NCBI GenBank assembly: GCA_903844265.1 | Contig: CAIMTB010000201.1 | Span: 1 to 43,321 of the forward strand | DNA: 43,321 bases | DNA from: an uncultured Verrucomicrobiota bacterium | GTDB taxonomy: Bacteria > Verrucomicrobiota > Verrucomicrobiia > Limisphaerales > CAIMTB01 | Direction of reading: 5' to 3' | Shown: in pieces, positions 26,898 through 35,834 of the stretch | How the letters are laid out: every line of letters begins with the position of its first letter | Position numbering within the stretch: position 1 is the stretch's first letter | Notes under the pieces: model-generated | What the model saw: the letters and a program-made list of their open reading frames with translations, nothing else | What the model was told of the DNA's origin: nothing | The model's database searches: none | Made by a program: the position numbers and the translations under genes

Positions 26898-29800
26898 ATG
26901 CAAGGCCCGAGCCCATGGTACCGCCGTGTTGCAGGGCTGTCGGGTTGCGTCTCGTTCGCGCTGGCGCTGTTGGCAGTCTCGCCGGGGTTGGCGGCCGATG
27001 GGCCCCGTGCCCCGGCTTCGCATCGGGATCGCGATCGTGAACCGGATCGTTCGGCTGCGGAATCGATGCGGGTTCTGCGGGCCCAATGTTTCGCGTGCCA
27101 CAATGACGAGAAGCACAGGGGCGGCCTGAACCTGACGAGCCGCGAGTCCCTGCTCAAAGGCGGCGATGGGGGCAAGGCCGTCGTTCCACACAAGACCGAG
27201 CAGAGCCTCCTGCTGTCGATGCTCGGGCCCGATTCCGAGCCGCACATGCCGCCCAAGCGGCAGCTGGCCACGAACGAGATCGAGTCCCTGCGTCGATGGA
27301 TCGCCGGGGGAGCACGCTGGGATGCGGTGACTCTCGCGAGGCTGGCCGCCCCGCGGGAGGTTTCCCTGGAGCCGATCCCCGCGACCTACATCCCGGTGCT
27401 GGCTCTTGCCGCAAATCCCGACGCTCGACGGGTCGCGTTCGGCCGCGGTGGGGAACTGATCGTCCAGGACGTCGCGGCGACCAACCCCCCCGTCCTCGGC
27501 CATGTCCACACCCAGGGTGATGCGGTCCGGGCTCTCTCGTGGAGCGCTGACGGCCGCTGGATCGCCAGCGGTGGTTTCCGTGAACTCACGGTCTGGGAGG
27601 CCTCCTCCCTGCAACCGCTGTGGTCCGTGCGGTCGAACCTGACGGGACGGGTGACCTCGTTGAAGTTCAGTCCCCACGGCGGCGCCCTGTTCGTGGCCGA
27701 GGGCAATCCCGGTGACAAGGGGTGGGTCCGGGTCTTTGCTGCCGAATCCGGGCAGGTCCTGGGCGCATGGGTGGGGCACGCGGACAGCATTTTCGACATG
27801 GCCATCAGCGGTGACGGCGGGGTCCTGGCCACGGCGGGCGGGGATAAGCTGGTGAAGACCTGGGAGCTCGTATCCCGCAAGGAGATCGCGCGATACGAGG
27901 GTCACGTGGGTGCGGTGATGGGCGTCGCCTTCAACCCGACGTCGAGCGAGATGGTCTCGGTGGGCGCCGACAAGCAGCTGAAGCTTTGGGACACCAAGAC
28001 GCACGAGGCGGTGGTGACGATGTCCGGCCATCGGCACGGATACTCTTCGGTGGCTTGGTCCGCCGACGGTTCACGCGTGGTGGCTGGTGACGAGGGCGGG
28101 TTCCTTTGGTCGTTCTCAGGATTCAAGCGGCACTCGGGCGAGCAAAGTTCCGCCACCGCGGACGAGCGCCAGTTGGGTTCATGGAGCGAGCCCGTCCACG
28201 CGGTGGCGGCGAGTTCCGACGGCAAGACCTTGTTTGCCGGGACGGACGACGGGTTGCTGCGATCCGTGAATGCGGAGGGCAAACTTCTCGCCTTGGTGGA
28301 ACCGGCAGCGCGTACCAACTCCCTGCCGGTGCCTGACGCGGTGAGCTTTGTGCACGACATCCTGCCGGCGCTCGCCAAAGCGGGCTGCAGTGCGGGTTCC
28401 TGCCACGCCAAGGCTGACGGGCAGAATGGGTTCAAGCTGTCGGTGTTCAGTTATGACCCACGCGCCGATTACGCCGAGATCGTCAAGGAGGCGCGTGGGC
28501 GCCGGGTCTTTCCGGCGGCTCCGGACGAGAGCCTGCTCCTGCTGAAGCCCACCGCGACCGTCGAGCACGGAGGCGGGCGTCGCCTCGATCCCGAGGGGGA
28601 GGTCCACGGGTTGCTCCGCCGGTGGATTCGTGCGGGCATGCCTTACCAGGGCACCAACGAACCGGCGCTGCTCGGGATCGACGTGGAACCCCGCGAGGCG
28701 ATCTATCGGAAATCCGCGTCCTCCAACCTGGTAATCCAGGCCCGGTATTCGGATGGCTCGGTGCGCGATGTGACCGGGCTCGCCGAGTATCTCTCGAACG
28801 AGAAGGAGATCGTGCAAGTGGACGAACGTGGCACGCTGAAGATCGGCAAGCTCAGCGGCGAGAGCGTCGTGGTCGCGCGGTTCTCAGGGTTCGTGGCGGC
28901 TTCACGGGTCACGGTCCCCTCGGATCACATGCTGTCCACGGAACGCTATGATGCGCTGCCGGCGAACAACTTCATCGATCGCCTGGCCTACGCCCAGTTC
29001 CGCAAGCTCGGCCTCTATCCCTCGGACCTCTGCACCGATGCGGAGTTCCTGCGGCGCGCGTCGCTGGACACCCTCGGCGTGCTGCCTGATGCGGCCGAGG
29101 TCCGCGCCTTCCTCGGTCTTGATGCCTCGGGTGTCGCGGCTGCGGGCGCCGGAAATCCCGGGGACTCCACGAAGCGCCGCGCTGAGTGCGTGGATCGGTT
29201 GCTCGCCCGCCCGGAATGGGCGGATTATTGGGCCAACAAATGGGCGGATCTCCTGCGTCCCAACCCTGATCGCGTCGGGGTGAAGAGCGTCTACGTGCTC
29301 GACCAATGGCTGCGCGAGGCGTTCCGGTCGGGCAAGAGCTACGATCAGTTTGTCCGCGAGATCGTCACGGCCGAGGGCAGCAATCATCGCGACGGCCCGA
29401 TCGTGGTCTACCGGGACCGACGCGAGCCGCCCGAACTCACCACGATGTTCAGCCAGCTGTTCCTCGGTGTCCGGATGGAATGCGCCAAGTGCCATCACCA
29501 TCCCAACGAGAAGTGGAGCCAGGACGATTTCTACAGTTTCGCCGCCGTCTTCGGGGCGCTGAAGCAGAAGGGTGCGGGCCTCTCCCCGCCGATCTCGGCG
29601 GGCACGGAATCGTTCTTCTACACGCCGGGTGGAGCGGTGCATCATCCCATCAGCGGGGTCGAGATGAAGCCTCGTCCGCCGGATGGACCGGAGCTCAAGG
29701 CTGCCGCCGGGGCGGATCCGCGCCGGGAATTCGCCGACTGGCTGACCGCTCCGGGCAATCCGTTCTTCGCCAGGGCGGCGGTGAACCGCGTGTGGTCCGT

Positions 29801-30497
29801 GTTCTTCGGCCGCGGGATCGTCGAGCCGGTGGATGACTTCAGGGTCTCCAACCCGGCGAGCGACGAACCCCTCCTTGCGGCCGTTGCCGGGGATTTCACG
29901 AAACACGGCTTCGACCTGAAGCAGCTGATGCGGACGATCCTCAACTCGCGCCTGTACCAGCTCAGCTCCACGCCCAATGAGTTCAACCTCGCCGACACGC
30001 GGAACTTCTCCCGCGCCTACCGCCGGCGGCTGCCGGCCGAGGCGCTGCTGGACGCGGTGAACGACATCACGGGCGTGGCTGACGATTTCAACGGGTGTCC
30101 GCCGGGCACCCGGGCGATGCAGACCTGGAGCTACAAGATCGGCTCGCAGTTCCTCGACGCCTTCGGCCGGCCCAATTCCAGCAGCGACTGTCCGTGTGAA
30201 CGCGATCTGCGCACCAGTGTCGTCCAGGCGCTGCACCTGATGAACTCGCGGCGCCTTCATGAGAAGCTGGCCGACGGCTCGGGGCGGGTGCGGAAGCTCG
30301 CCGACAGCGATCGTTCTCCCCCGCAGATCGTGGCCGAACTCTACCTGGTGACCCTGGGGCGGCTGCCGACTGCGGAGGAGACGGCAGCGGCGGTCGCCCC
30401 CTTCGGGACCGGCGCGGGCGCCGAGGTGAGGCGGGGCGCGACCGAGGACGTGCTCTGGGCGCTGTTGAATTCGGCGGAATTCGTCTTCAATCATTGA
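26898..30497 (+). CDS. cytochrome-WD40-Big2-DUF1549-DUF1553 fusion protein
   Basis: A 1199-residue exported protein from ATG 26898, with the signal segment VSFALALLAVSPGLAADG. In order it has: a Planctomycete-type cytochrome c domain with CFACH at 64-68; a WD40 propeller (about 170-470, with repeats such as GHVGAVMGVAFNPTSSEMVSVGADKQLKLWD split over blades); a second Cys/His site C497-x4-CH; a Big2 (Ig-like) domain at about 595-675; DUF1549 from about 680; and DUF1553 from about 925 to the end. The N-terminal heme is probably covalently bound. DUF1549/DUF1553 proteins are abundant in PVC bacteria and often lie beside DUF1501 and carbohydrate-degradation genes, but their activity is unknown. 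The DUF1501 gene follows at 5 nt. Confidence 0.9.
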   Translation: MQGPSPWYRRVAGLSGCVSFALALLAVSPGLAADGPRAPASHRDRDREPDRSAAESMRVLRAQCFACHNDEKHRGGLNLTSRESLLKGGDGGKAVVPHKTEQSLLLSMLGPDSEPHMPPKRQLATNEIESLRRWIAGGARWDAVTLARLAAPREVSLEPIPATYIPVLALAANPDARRVAFGRGGELIVQDVAATNPPVLGHVHTQGDAVRALSWSADGRWIASGGFRELTVWEASSLQPLWSVRSNLTGRVTSLKFSPHGGALFVAEGNPGDKGWVRVFAAESGQVLGAWVGHADSIFDMAISGDGGVLATAGGDKLVKTWELVSRKEIARYEGHVGAVMGVAFNPTSSEMVSVGADKQLKLWDTKTHEAVVTMSGHRHGYSSVAWSADGSRVVAGDEGGFLWSFSGFKRHSGEQSSATADERQLGSWSEPVHAVAASSDGKTLFAGTDDGLLRSVNAEGKLLALVEPAARTNSLPVPDAVSFVHDILPALAKAGCSAGSCHAKADGQNGFKLSVFSYDPRADYAEIVKEARGRRVFPAAPDESLLLLKPTATVEHGGGRRLDPEGEVHGLLRRWIRAGMPYQGTNEPALLGIDVEPREAIYRKSASSNLVIQARYSDGSVRDVTGLAEYLSNEKEIVQVDERGTLKIGKLSGESVVVARFSGFVAASRVTVPSDHMLSTERYDALPANNFIDRLAYAQFRKLGLYPSDLCTDAEFLRRASLDTLGVLPDAAEVRAFLGLDASGVAAAGAGNPGDSTKRRAECVDRLLARPEWADYWANKWADLLRPNPDRVGVKSVYVLDQWLREAFRSGKSYDQFVREIVTAEGSNHRDGPIVVYRDRREPPELTTMFSQLFLGVRMECAKCHHHPNEKWSQDDFYSFAAVFGALKQKGAGLSPPISAGTESFFYTPGGAVHHPISGVEMKPRPPDGPELKAAAGADPRREFADWLTAPGNPFFARAAVNRVWSVFFGRGIVEPVDDFRVSNPASDEPLLAAVAGDFTKHGFDLKQLMRTILNSRLYQLSSTPNEFNLADTRNFSRAYRRRLPAEALLDAVNDITGVADDFNGCPPGTRAMQTWSYKIGSQFLDAFGRPNSSSDCPCERDLRTSVVQALHLMNSRRLHEKLADGSGRVRKLADSDRSPPQIVAELYLVTLGRLPTAEETAAAVAPFGTGAGAEVRRGATEDVLWALLNSAEFVFNH

Positions 30498-30502
30498 AGG
30501 CC

Positions 30503-31855
30503 ATGCCAGAACTCAACACCAACTGCGCCGGCATGCGCCGCCGCGATTTTCTGCAGGTCGGCCTCGGCGGCGCGCTGGGATTGGGCCTTGGCGATCTGTT
30601 CCGGATGCGGGCCGCCGCCGCGGAATCGGGCGTGGCCACGGGCTCGGGCAAGGCCTCGAAGGACGCGGTGAATTGCATCCTCGTGTGGATGGACGGCGGG
30701 CCGTCGCATTACGAGACCTTCGATCCCAAGCCGGACGCGCCCTCGGAAATCCGGGGTGAATTCAAGTCGATCGCCACGCGGGCGGACGGGGTGCGATTTT
30801 CCGAATGCGTGCCGAGGCTGGCCGCGGTGGCGGACAAGCTGACGATCGTACGTTCGATCCAGCACAAGGATCCCAACCACGGCGGTGGGAATCATTACAT
30901 GATGACCGGGACGCCGACGCCGGTGCCGGTGGCGTGCGGCGCTTTCGTCACGTTCCATCCCTCGTTTGGCTCGATGGTCTCGTATGAGCGCGGGCTGCGG
31001 AACGGGTTGCCCGCCTATGTTTCGGTGCCGGACGTCACGCGTTCGGGCGGACCGAATTTCCTCGGGGGCCAGCATGCGCCGTTCGTGATCGATGGTTCAC
31101 CGAACGCCAAGGGGTTCCGGGTTCGCGATGTGGTGCTGCCTCCCTCGGTGGCCGAAGGCCGGGCGGTCAGTCGCGAGGCGCTCCGGAAATCACTCGATTC
31201 CATGAAGCGCTACGCGGACCGCCTGATGGAGGACCCGCTGGTGACCTTCGACCAGTTCCACGCCCAGGGACTCGACCTCGTGGCGTCAAAGTCCGCCCAG
31301 GAGGCGTTCGATCTCGAGCGCGAATCCGACAAGGTCCGCGATGCCTACGGGCGAAATGACTTCTCGCAACGCCTCCTGCTCGCGCGGCGGTTGGTCGAGG
31401 TCGGGGTCAGTTTCGTCACCATCAACTACGGGGGCTGGGACCATCACACCAAGATCTTCGACGCCTACAAGGGCGATCACCTCAAGCGCTTCGACCAAGG
31501 CGTGGCGGGCCTGGTCTCCGACCTCTCGGAGCGCGGCCTGCTTGACCGCACGCTGGTCATCGCGCTGGGTGAATTCGGTCGAACCCCGAAGGTGAACAAG
31601 GACGCCGGGCGCGATCATTGGCCGGGCGCGATGTCGGTTCTGATGGCCGGCGCGGGGATACCAGGCGGGCAGGTGGTCGGGGCGACGGATGCCAAGGGCT
31701 ATTACGCGGCGGAGAATGTGTATCGGCCCGAGGACTTTGCCGCCTCGCTTTACACCAAGATGGGGATCGACCCCAGGCGGGTGCTTCACACCAACACCGG
31801 ACGACCGGTGCCGCTGGTGAACGAAGGGCGGCTGATCAAGGAGTTGTTCGCTTGA
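30503..31855 (+). CDS. DUF1501 protein, Tat-exported (first copy)
   Basis: A 450-residue protein with twin-arginine signal MRRRDFLQVGLGGALGLGLG. It has the DUF1501 pattern of an alkaline-phosphatase-like fold: VWMDGGPSHYETFDPKP near the N-terminus, NYGGWDHHTKIFD in the middle and EFGRTPKVNKDAGRDHWPG later, which carry the Asp/His positions where related sulfatases bind metal. An in-frame TTG at 30494 would overlap the previous stop, but the ATG at 30503 is better. It follows the DUF1549/DUF1553 gene by 5 nt and overlaps the PPC-protein TTG start as TTGA, so all three form one operon. Its substrate is not known. Confidence 0.93.
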   Translation: MPELNTNCAGMRRRDFLQVGLGGALGLGLGDLFRMRAAAAESGVATGSGKASKDAVNCILVWMDGGPSHYETFDPKPDAPSEIRGEFKSIATRADGVRFSECVPRLAAVADKLTIVRSIQHKDPNHGGGNHYMMTGTPTPVPVACGAFVTFHPSFGSMVSYERGLRNGLPAYVSVPDVTRSGGPNFLGGQHAPFVIDGSPNAKGFRVRDVVLPPSVAEGRAVSREALRKSLDSMKRYADRLMEDPLVTFDQFHAQGLDLVASKSAQEAFDLERESDKVRDAYGRNDFSQRLLLARRLVEVGVSFVTINYGGWDHHTKIFDAYKGDHLKRFDQGVAGLVSDLSERGLLDRTLVIALGEFGRTPKVNKDAGRDHWPGAMSVLMAGAGIPGGQVVGATDAKGYYAAENVYRPEDFAASLYTKMGIDPRRVLHTNTGRPVPLVNEGRLIKELFA

Positions 31856-33369
31856 GAGGGCCGGCCGCCTGCCGAAGCCTTGCGGTGTCAGGGCTCGCCC
31901 TCCTGTTCGGGCCGGTCACGCACGCCGCCGCGCCCACGCTGGAGCACCTGTACCCCGCGGGAGCAGGACCCGGCTCCACGAACGTGGTCGCGCTCCACGG
32001 GAAGTTCGATCCCTGGCCGGTTCAGGTGGATGTCGAGGGTGCGGGAGTGCGGTTTCAGTGCCAGACCCACTCGGGGAAGCTCGAAGTGATCGTGACGGCT
32101 GACGCGTCACCGGGCCCGCGCCTGGTGCGTCTCTTCAATGCGGAGGGCGCGGGTGAGCCCCGGATTTTTGTGGTGGGGACGGCTCCGGAACTTGCGGAGA
32201 CCGAGCCGAATAATTCTCCGGGCGCGGCGCAGGAGGTGCCCCGACTTCCGGCGACGATCAACGGTCGGCTCGATCGCACGGGCGACGTTGATTCGTTCGC
32301 GGTGAAGCTGACGGCTGGACAGTGGCTCGAGGCGCGGTTGGATGCGTTCACCTTGATGAGTGGCGTCGATGCCGTGCTCCGCGTGGTGTCGAGCCGTGGC
32401 CTCGAGTTGGCCTGGAACCACGATTTCATCACCTTCGACCCCCGCATCGCGTGGCGTTCGCCGACGGACCAGACCGTGGTGGTTCAAGTGTTCGGATTCC
32501 GTTATCCCGCGGACGCCTCGGTGGTGCTCGCGGGCGGGGAAGAGGCGGTCTATCGGCTCCATCTCGCCGCGGCTTCCGAGGCCCCCGACCCGCGGCCGCC
32601 AGCCTCGGAGGAGGTCGAGCCCAACGACACCGTGGCGACGGCGGAGGCGTTGCCTGCGGACGGGATGATCCGGGGAACCCTCGGGAAGGTCGGGGACGAG
32701 GATCGCTTTCGATTCACGACCGAGGAGGGGAAGGTCTACTCGATAACGGTCGAGGCGGCGGTCTGGGGTTCGCCCCTGGATGACTGGGTGCGGGTCGAGG
32801 ATGGGGACGGCAAGGAACTCGCGTTCAACGACGACTCCGAGAACTCACGGGATCCGCATCTTGACTGGAAGGCGGCGCGCACCGGGGAATTTGTCGTCGC
32901 CGTGGGATCGCGTACGCACCGCGGGGACCGGGACCAGTTCTATCGGCTGGCCGTTCGCAAGGGGGTGCCGGCCCTGCGCGGGCGGGCTCTGGCATCATCG
33001 CTGGTGATCGATCCGGGTTCGACCAACGAACTGAAGTTCGCGGTCAACCGGCTGTATGGGTTTACGGGGGCGGTTGAAGTGGCGTTCCGGGACCTTCCGG
33101 CAGGCTTGAGTTCGGGGCCGGTGGTGGCGCCCACTTCGGATGGCGAGGTCAGTCTCAGACTGGTGGCCGCGACGAACGCGGCGGCTTTCAGCGGTCCGAT
33201 CCGGGTTGTGCTCGTGGAGGGGGGGTCGGGACGGGAGACGCCCCTCGATTACGAGTTGATCAGCCGTGGTGAAAACAATGGCGTCCCGCAGGGTTGGTGG
33301 CGGCTGCTGCTGGAGCGCACCCAGCGGTTATGGCTGACCGTCAAGCCCAAGCCCGCGGAGAAGAAGTGA
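31852..33369 (+). CDS. exported protein with two PPC domains (TTG start)
   Basis: A 505-residue exported protein. The TTG at 31852 overlaps the DUF1501 stop as TTGA and lies 8 nt after a strong AAGGAG. It opens a signal peptide at once (AVSGLALLFGPVTHA, cleavage near THA|AAP). An N-terminal Ig/TIG-like domain (about 25-105) precedes two pre-peptidase C-terminal (PPC) beta-sandwich domains at about 115-235 and 250-370, each opening with ExEPNN or EVEPND. A further beta-rich region (about 380-480) follows and the C-terminus is basic. PPC domains usually assist secretion or surface attachment of proteases, but no protease domain is present. It may be a partner of the preceding two proteins in the envelope. 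Confidence 0.82.
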   Translation: MRGPAACRSLAVSGLALLFGPVTHAAAPTLEHLYPAGAGPGSTNVVALHGKFDPWPVQVDVEGAGVRFQCQTHSGKLEVIVTADASPGPRLVRLFNAEGAGEPRIFVVGTAPELAETEPNNSPGAAQEVPRLPATINGRLDRTGDVDSFAVKLTAGQWLEARLDAFTLMSGVDAVLRVVSSRGLELAWNHDFITFDPRIAWRSPTDQTVVVQVFGFRYPADASVVLAGGEEAVYRLHLAAASEAPDPRPPASEEVEPNDTVATAEALPADGMIRGTLGKVGDEDRFRFTTEEGKVYSITVEAAVWGSPLDDWVRVEDGDGKELAFNDDSENSRDPHLDWKAARTGEFVVAVGSRTHRGDRDQFYRLAVRKGVPALRGRALASSLVIDPGSTNELKFAVNRLYGFTGAVEVAFRDLPAGLSSGPVVAPTSDGEVSLRLVAATNAAAFSGPIRVVLVEGGSGRETPLDYELISRGENNGVPQGWWRLLLERTQRLWLTVKPKPAEKK

Positions 33370-33400
33370 CCGGGCTGTCAGTCTGCCCTTAACTCGTCCC

Positions 33401-34030
33401 GTGCGCATCATTGGCGGAATTGCGGGCGGACGACTCCTGGCGACTCCGAAAGGGCTGACCGTACGCCCGACGCCGGATCTGGTCCGTCAGGCGGTCTTCA
33501 ACAGCCTCGGGCCTGCCGTCGAGGAAACCGATGTCCTCGACCTGTTCTCCGGAACCGGCGCGCTCGGCTTGGAGTTCCTGAGCCGCGGCGCGAGATCGGT
33601 CCTGAGCGTCGAGCTTTCCTCGAAGCACGCGCGGTTCATTCGCGACAATGTGCGCTCCCTGGGACTGCCGGTCGCCGCTCACGAACTGCGGGTCCAGGAA
33701 GCCCTGGGCGCGGTGCGACAACTTGCGAGGACCGACCGGCGATTCGATTTCATCGTGGCCGATCCTCCGTTCGGACCCAAGACGGCAAAGGAGCGCTCGA
33801 CGTCGCTGTCGCAGCAGTTGCTCGATCTGCCCGAGGTTCGGAGCCTGTTGCGGGTCGGAGGTCGATTGGTGCTGGGTCATGCCCGCCGCGACCAGGTGAG
33901 CGTGGGATCCGAGTGGAAGAGCCTGCGGGTACTGGAGCACGGGGATTCCACGTTCCGGATTTTGGAAGCCGACGCGCCCGTCTCTCCCGGCCCTGTCCCC
34001 CTTGGAGACAGTGGGGCGCAGGCTCTGTGA
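33401..34030 (+). CDS. rsmD: 16S rRNA (guanine(966)-N2)-methyltransferase RsmD
   Basis: A 209-residue SAM-dependent methyltransferase. The N-terminus MRIIGGIAGGRLL with RPTPDLVRQAVFNSL is the RsmD signature. Motif I is LDLFSGTGALGLEFLSRGA, and the catalytic DPPF is in IVADPPFGPKT. It methylates N2 of G966 in 16S rRNA. The GTG start at 33401 has TAACTC five nt upstream and no Shine-Dalgarno. The last about 20 residues (PVSPGPVPLGDSGAQAL) are not conserved in the family and are encoded by the 5' half of a GC hairpin. The TGA stop is in that hairpin's loop, so the tail may have arisen by element insertion. Confidence 0.93.
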   Translation: MRIIGGIAGGRLLATPKGLTVRPTPDLVRQAVFNSLGPAVEETDVLDLFSGTGALGLEFLSRGARSVLSVELSSKHARFIRDNVRSLGLPVAAHELRVQEALGAVRQLARTDRRFDFIVADPPFGPKTAKERSTSLSQQLLDLPEVRSLLRVGGRLVLGHARRDQVSVGSEWKSLRVLEHGDSTFRILEADAPVSPGPVPLGDSGAQAL

Positions 34031-34042
34031 AGCCTGCGCCCC
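34013..34042 (+). terminator. GC hairpin across the rsmD stop codon
   Basis: GGGGCGCAGGCT (34013-34024) pairs perfectly with AGCCTGCGCCCC (34031-34042) around the loop CTGTGA, which contains the rsmD TGA. There is no following T-run, so intrinsic termination is not certain. A mobile palindromic element is an alternative. It falls between rsmD and the convergent second DUF1501 gene. Confidence 0.5.
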
Positions 34043-34358
34043 GGGGCACGGTGGGCGGTGTGTCGATGCTGTTAGAACCCGTCAGCGCTTGGCCGTCCGC
34101 CGATTCGAAGTCGGATACCTCCCGGAAACCCGATGGCTTTTCGCCATCTTCCGCCTGCAACAAGCTGGAAAACTCGTGCTCATCGGAGTCTCAACGGGAG
34201 AGACTTGGGCGAGTGGGCGCCCGTCCTCTGGGAAAGTCAATTCCGATTTCCCGGCGGGCAAGCGCCGGGTGCACGACAGAATTCTTCCCGTAAAGGGACA
34301 GGTCCTTCATTGGATCCGGGTGCTCCCCGGAATCTGTCCTGCACCTGGAGGGTTGCCG
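34043..34358. other. 316-nt intergenic stretch with no recognisable gene
   Basis: No coding frame here has a recognisable domain. Plus-strand frames are short, with ambiguous composition, and lack ribosome sites. The stretch ends inside the 3' part of the second DUF1501 gene on the minus strand. It contains the second AAGGGACAGGTC-like sequence at 34293-34310. Confidence 0.6.
34293..34310 (+). repeat. copy 2 of the AAGGGACAGGTC intergenic sequence
   Basis: Matches 24799-24816 at 17 of 18 positions. This copy reads AAGGGACAGGTCCTTCAT, whose ends AAGG and CCTT are complementary. It is intergenic, as is copy 1. Confidence 0.3.
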
Positions 34359-35828
34359 TCAGGCGACGAGTTCCTTCACGACCCGTGACGGTTCGACGCC
34401 GGTAAGGCGGGCATCCAGTCCCTGGTAGCGATAGGTGAATCGCTGGTGATCGATCCCCATCAGGTGCAACACCGTGGCGTGGAGGTCGCGGACGTGCACC
34501 GGATCCTTGACGATGTTGTACGAGAAATCGTCGGTTTCGCCGTAGATGGCGCCACCCTTTGCCCCTCCTCCGGCCATCCACATGGTGAAGCAACGGGGAT
34601 GATGGTCGCGCCCGTAGTTGTCCTTGGACAGGCCGCCCTGGCTGTAGATTGTGCGGCCGAATTCCCCGCCCCAGATGATGAGCGTCTCGTCGAGCAACCC
34701 CCGCGACTTGAGGTCCTGCATCAGCGCGTAGATGGGTTGGTCGACGTCCTTGCACTGCGACGGCATGCGGCCGCCGAGGTTGGCGTGGTGATCCCAGTTG
34801 TTGTGGTACACCTGCACGAAGCGGACGCCACGTTCGACGAGTCGGCGGGCCAGCAGCGCGGTGTAGGCGAAGGTCCCCGGTTTTTTCGCCTCGTCTCCGT
34901 AGAGCTTGTAGGTCGAATCAGGCTCGGCCTGCACCTGCATCAGGTCGGGCACGCTCGCCTGCATCCGGAACGCCATCTCGAACTGCTGGATCCGGGTGTG
35001 CGTTTCCGGGTCGCCGATCGTCTGCTCGGTTATTTCGTTCAGATGCCGCAGGTGGTCCAACTGGCGGCGCCGCAGTGCCGCCGGGACGCCCGGGGGATTG
35101 TTGATGAACAGGATCGGGTCGCCCTGGCTCCGGAACGAGACCCCGGCGTGTTCGCCCGACAGATATCCGCTGGACCAGAGCCTGGCGGAGATGGCCTGGA
35201 TCTGTTCCTTGTTCGAGGGTTCGGCCACGAGGACCACAAACGTAGGCAAATTGCTGTTGAGTGAACCGAGTCCGTAGCTGACCCACGAGCCGATGCACGG
35301 GCGGCCGCCGATCTGGTTGCCGGTCTGCATGTGGGTGATGGCGGGCTCGTGGTTGATGGCCTCGGTGTACATCGACCGGATGAAGCACATCTCGTCGACG
35401 CATTTTGATGTCCAGGGGAGGACATCCGAGACCCACATGCCGGACTGGCCATGCTGGGCGAACTTGTACTTCGACGGGGCGATGGGGAACCGGGCCTGAC
35501 CGGAGGTCATGGTGGTGAGGCGTTGTCCCATGCGCACGGTGTCCGGGAGGTCCTTGTCGTACCAGTTTCCCATGACCGGTTTGTAATCGAAGAGGTCCAT
35601 CTGCGAGGGACCGCCGACCATGTGGAGGTAGATGACGTGCTTGGCCTTGGCGGCGAAATGCGGCAGGCCCGGGATGCCGCCTCCCGCCACGGCGGCGGGG
35701 ACGGATTCGGCCGCGGATGACGGGCGGCCGAGCAGCGTCGAGAGCGCTGCGTAACCCAGCACGTTCTTTCCCTTGGCGAGGAACTGACGCCGCGACAGGG
35801 CGTTTTGGAGGGAGGCATTAATGTTCAT
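34359..35828 (-). CDS. DUF1501 protein, Tat-exported (second copy)
   Basis: A 489-residue protein with the twin-arginine signal SRRQFLAKGKNVLGYAALSTLLG. It shows the DUF1501 pattern HMVGGPSQMDLFDYKP, NNWDHHANLGGRMP and IIWGGEFGRT, and ends with a conserved HLMGIDHQRFTYRYQGLDARLTG region. It is longer and only distantly similar to the DUF1501 protein at 30503, so it is a paralogue rather than a recent duplicate. It starts 6 nt after the stop of the DUF1549/DUF1553 gene on the same strand, the standard PVC pair, and the two were probably co-inherited as a unit. Confidence 0.93.
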   Translation of the reverse strand: MNINASLQNALSRRQFLAKGKNVLGYAALSTLLGRPSSAAESVPAAVAGGGIPGLPHFAAKAKHVIYLHMVGGPSQMDLFDYKPVMGNWYDKDLPDTVRMGQRLTTMTSGQARFPIAPSKYKFAQHGQSGMWVSDVLPWTSKCVDEMCFIRSMYTEAINHEPAITHMQTGNQIGGRPCIGSWVSYGLGSLNSNLPTFVVLVAEPSNKEQIQAISARLWSSGYLSGEHAGVSFRSQGDPILFINNPPGVPAALRRRQLDHLRHLNEITEQTIGDPETHTRIQQFEMAFRMQASVPDLMQVQAEPDSTYKLYGDEAKKPGTFAYTALLARRLVERGVRFVQVYHNNWDHHANLGGRMPSQCKDVDQPIYALMQDLKSRGLLDETLIIWGGEFGRTIYSQGGLSKDNYGRDHHPRCFTMWMAGGGAKGGAIYGETDDFSYNIVKDPVHVRDLHATVLHLMGIDHQRFTYRYQGLDARLTGVEPSRVVKELVA

Positions 35829-35834
35829 GGCGGC

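Noticed and set aside
26685-28037. Large minus-strand extension of the DUF5690 gene
   Set aside because: It is the antisense shadow of the WD40 gene, with no recognisable domain and no membrane segments.
34043-34388. Plus-strand frames of up to about 128 codons after rsmD
   Set aside because: No SD, no domain, and they run into the antisense of the second DUF1501 gene. Left as an intergenic stretch with nothing recognised.
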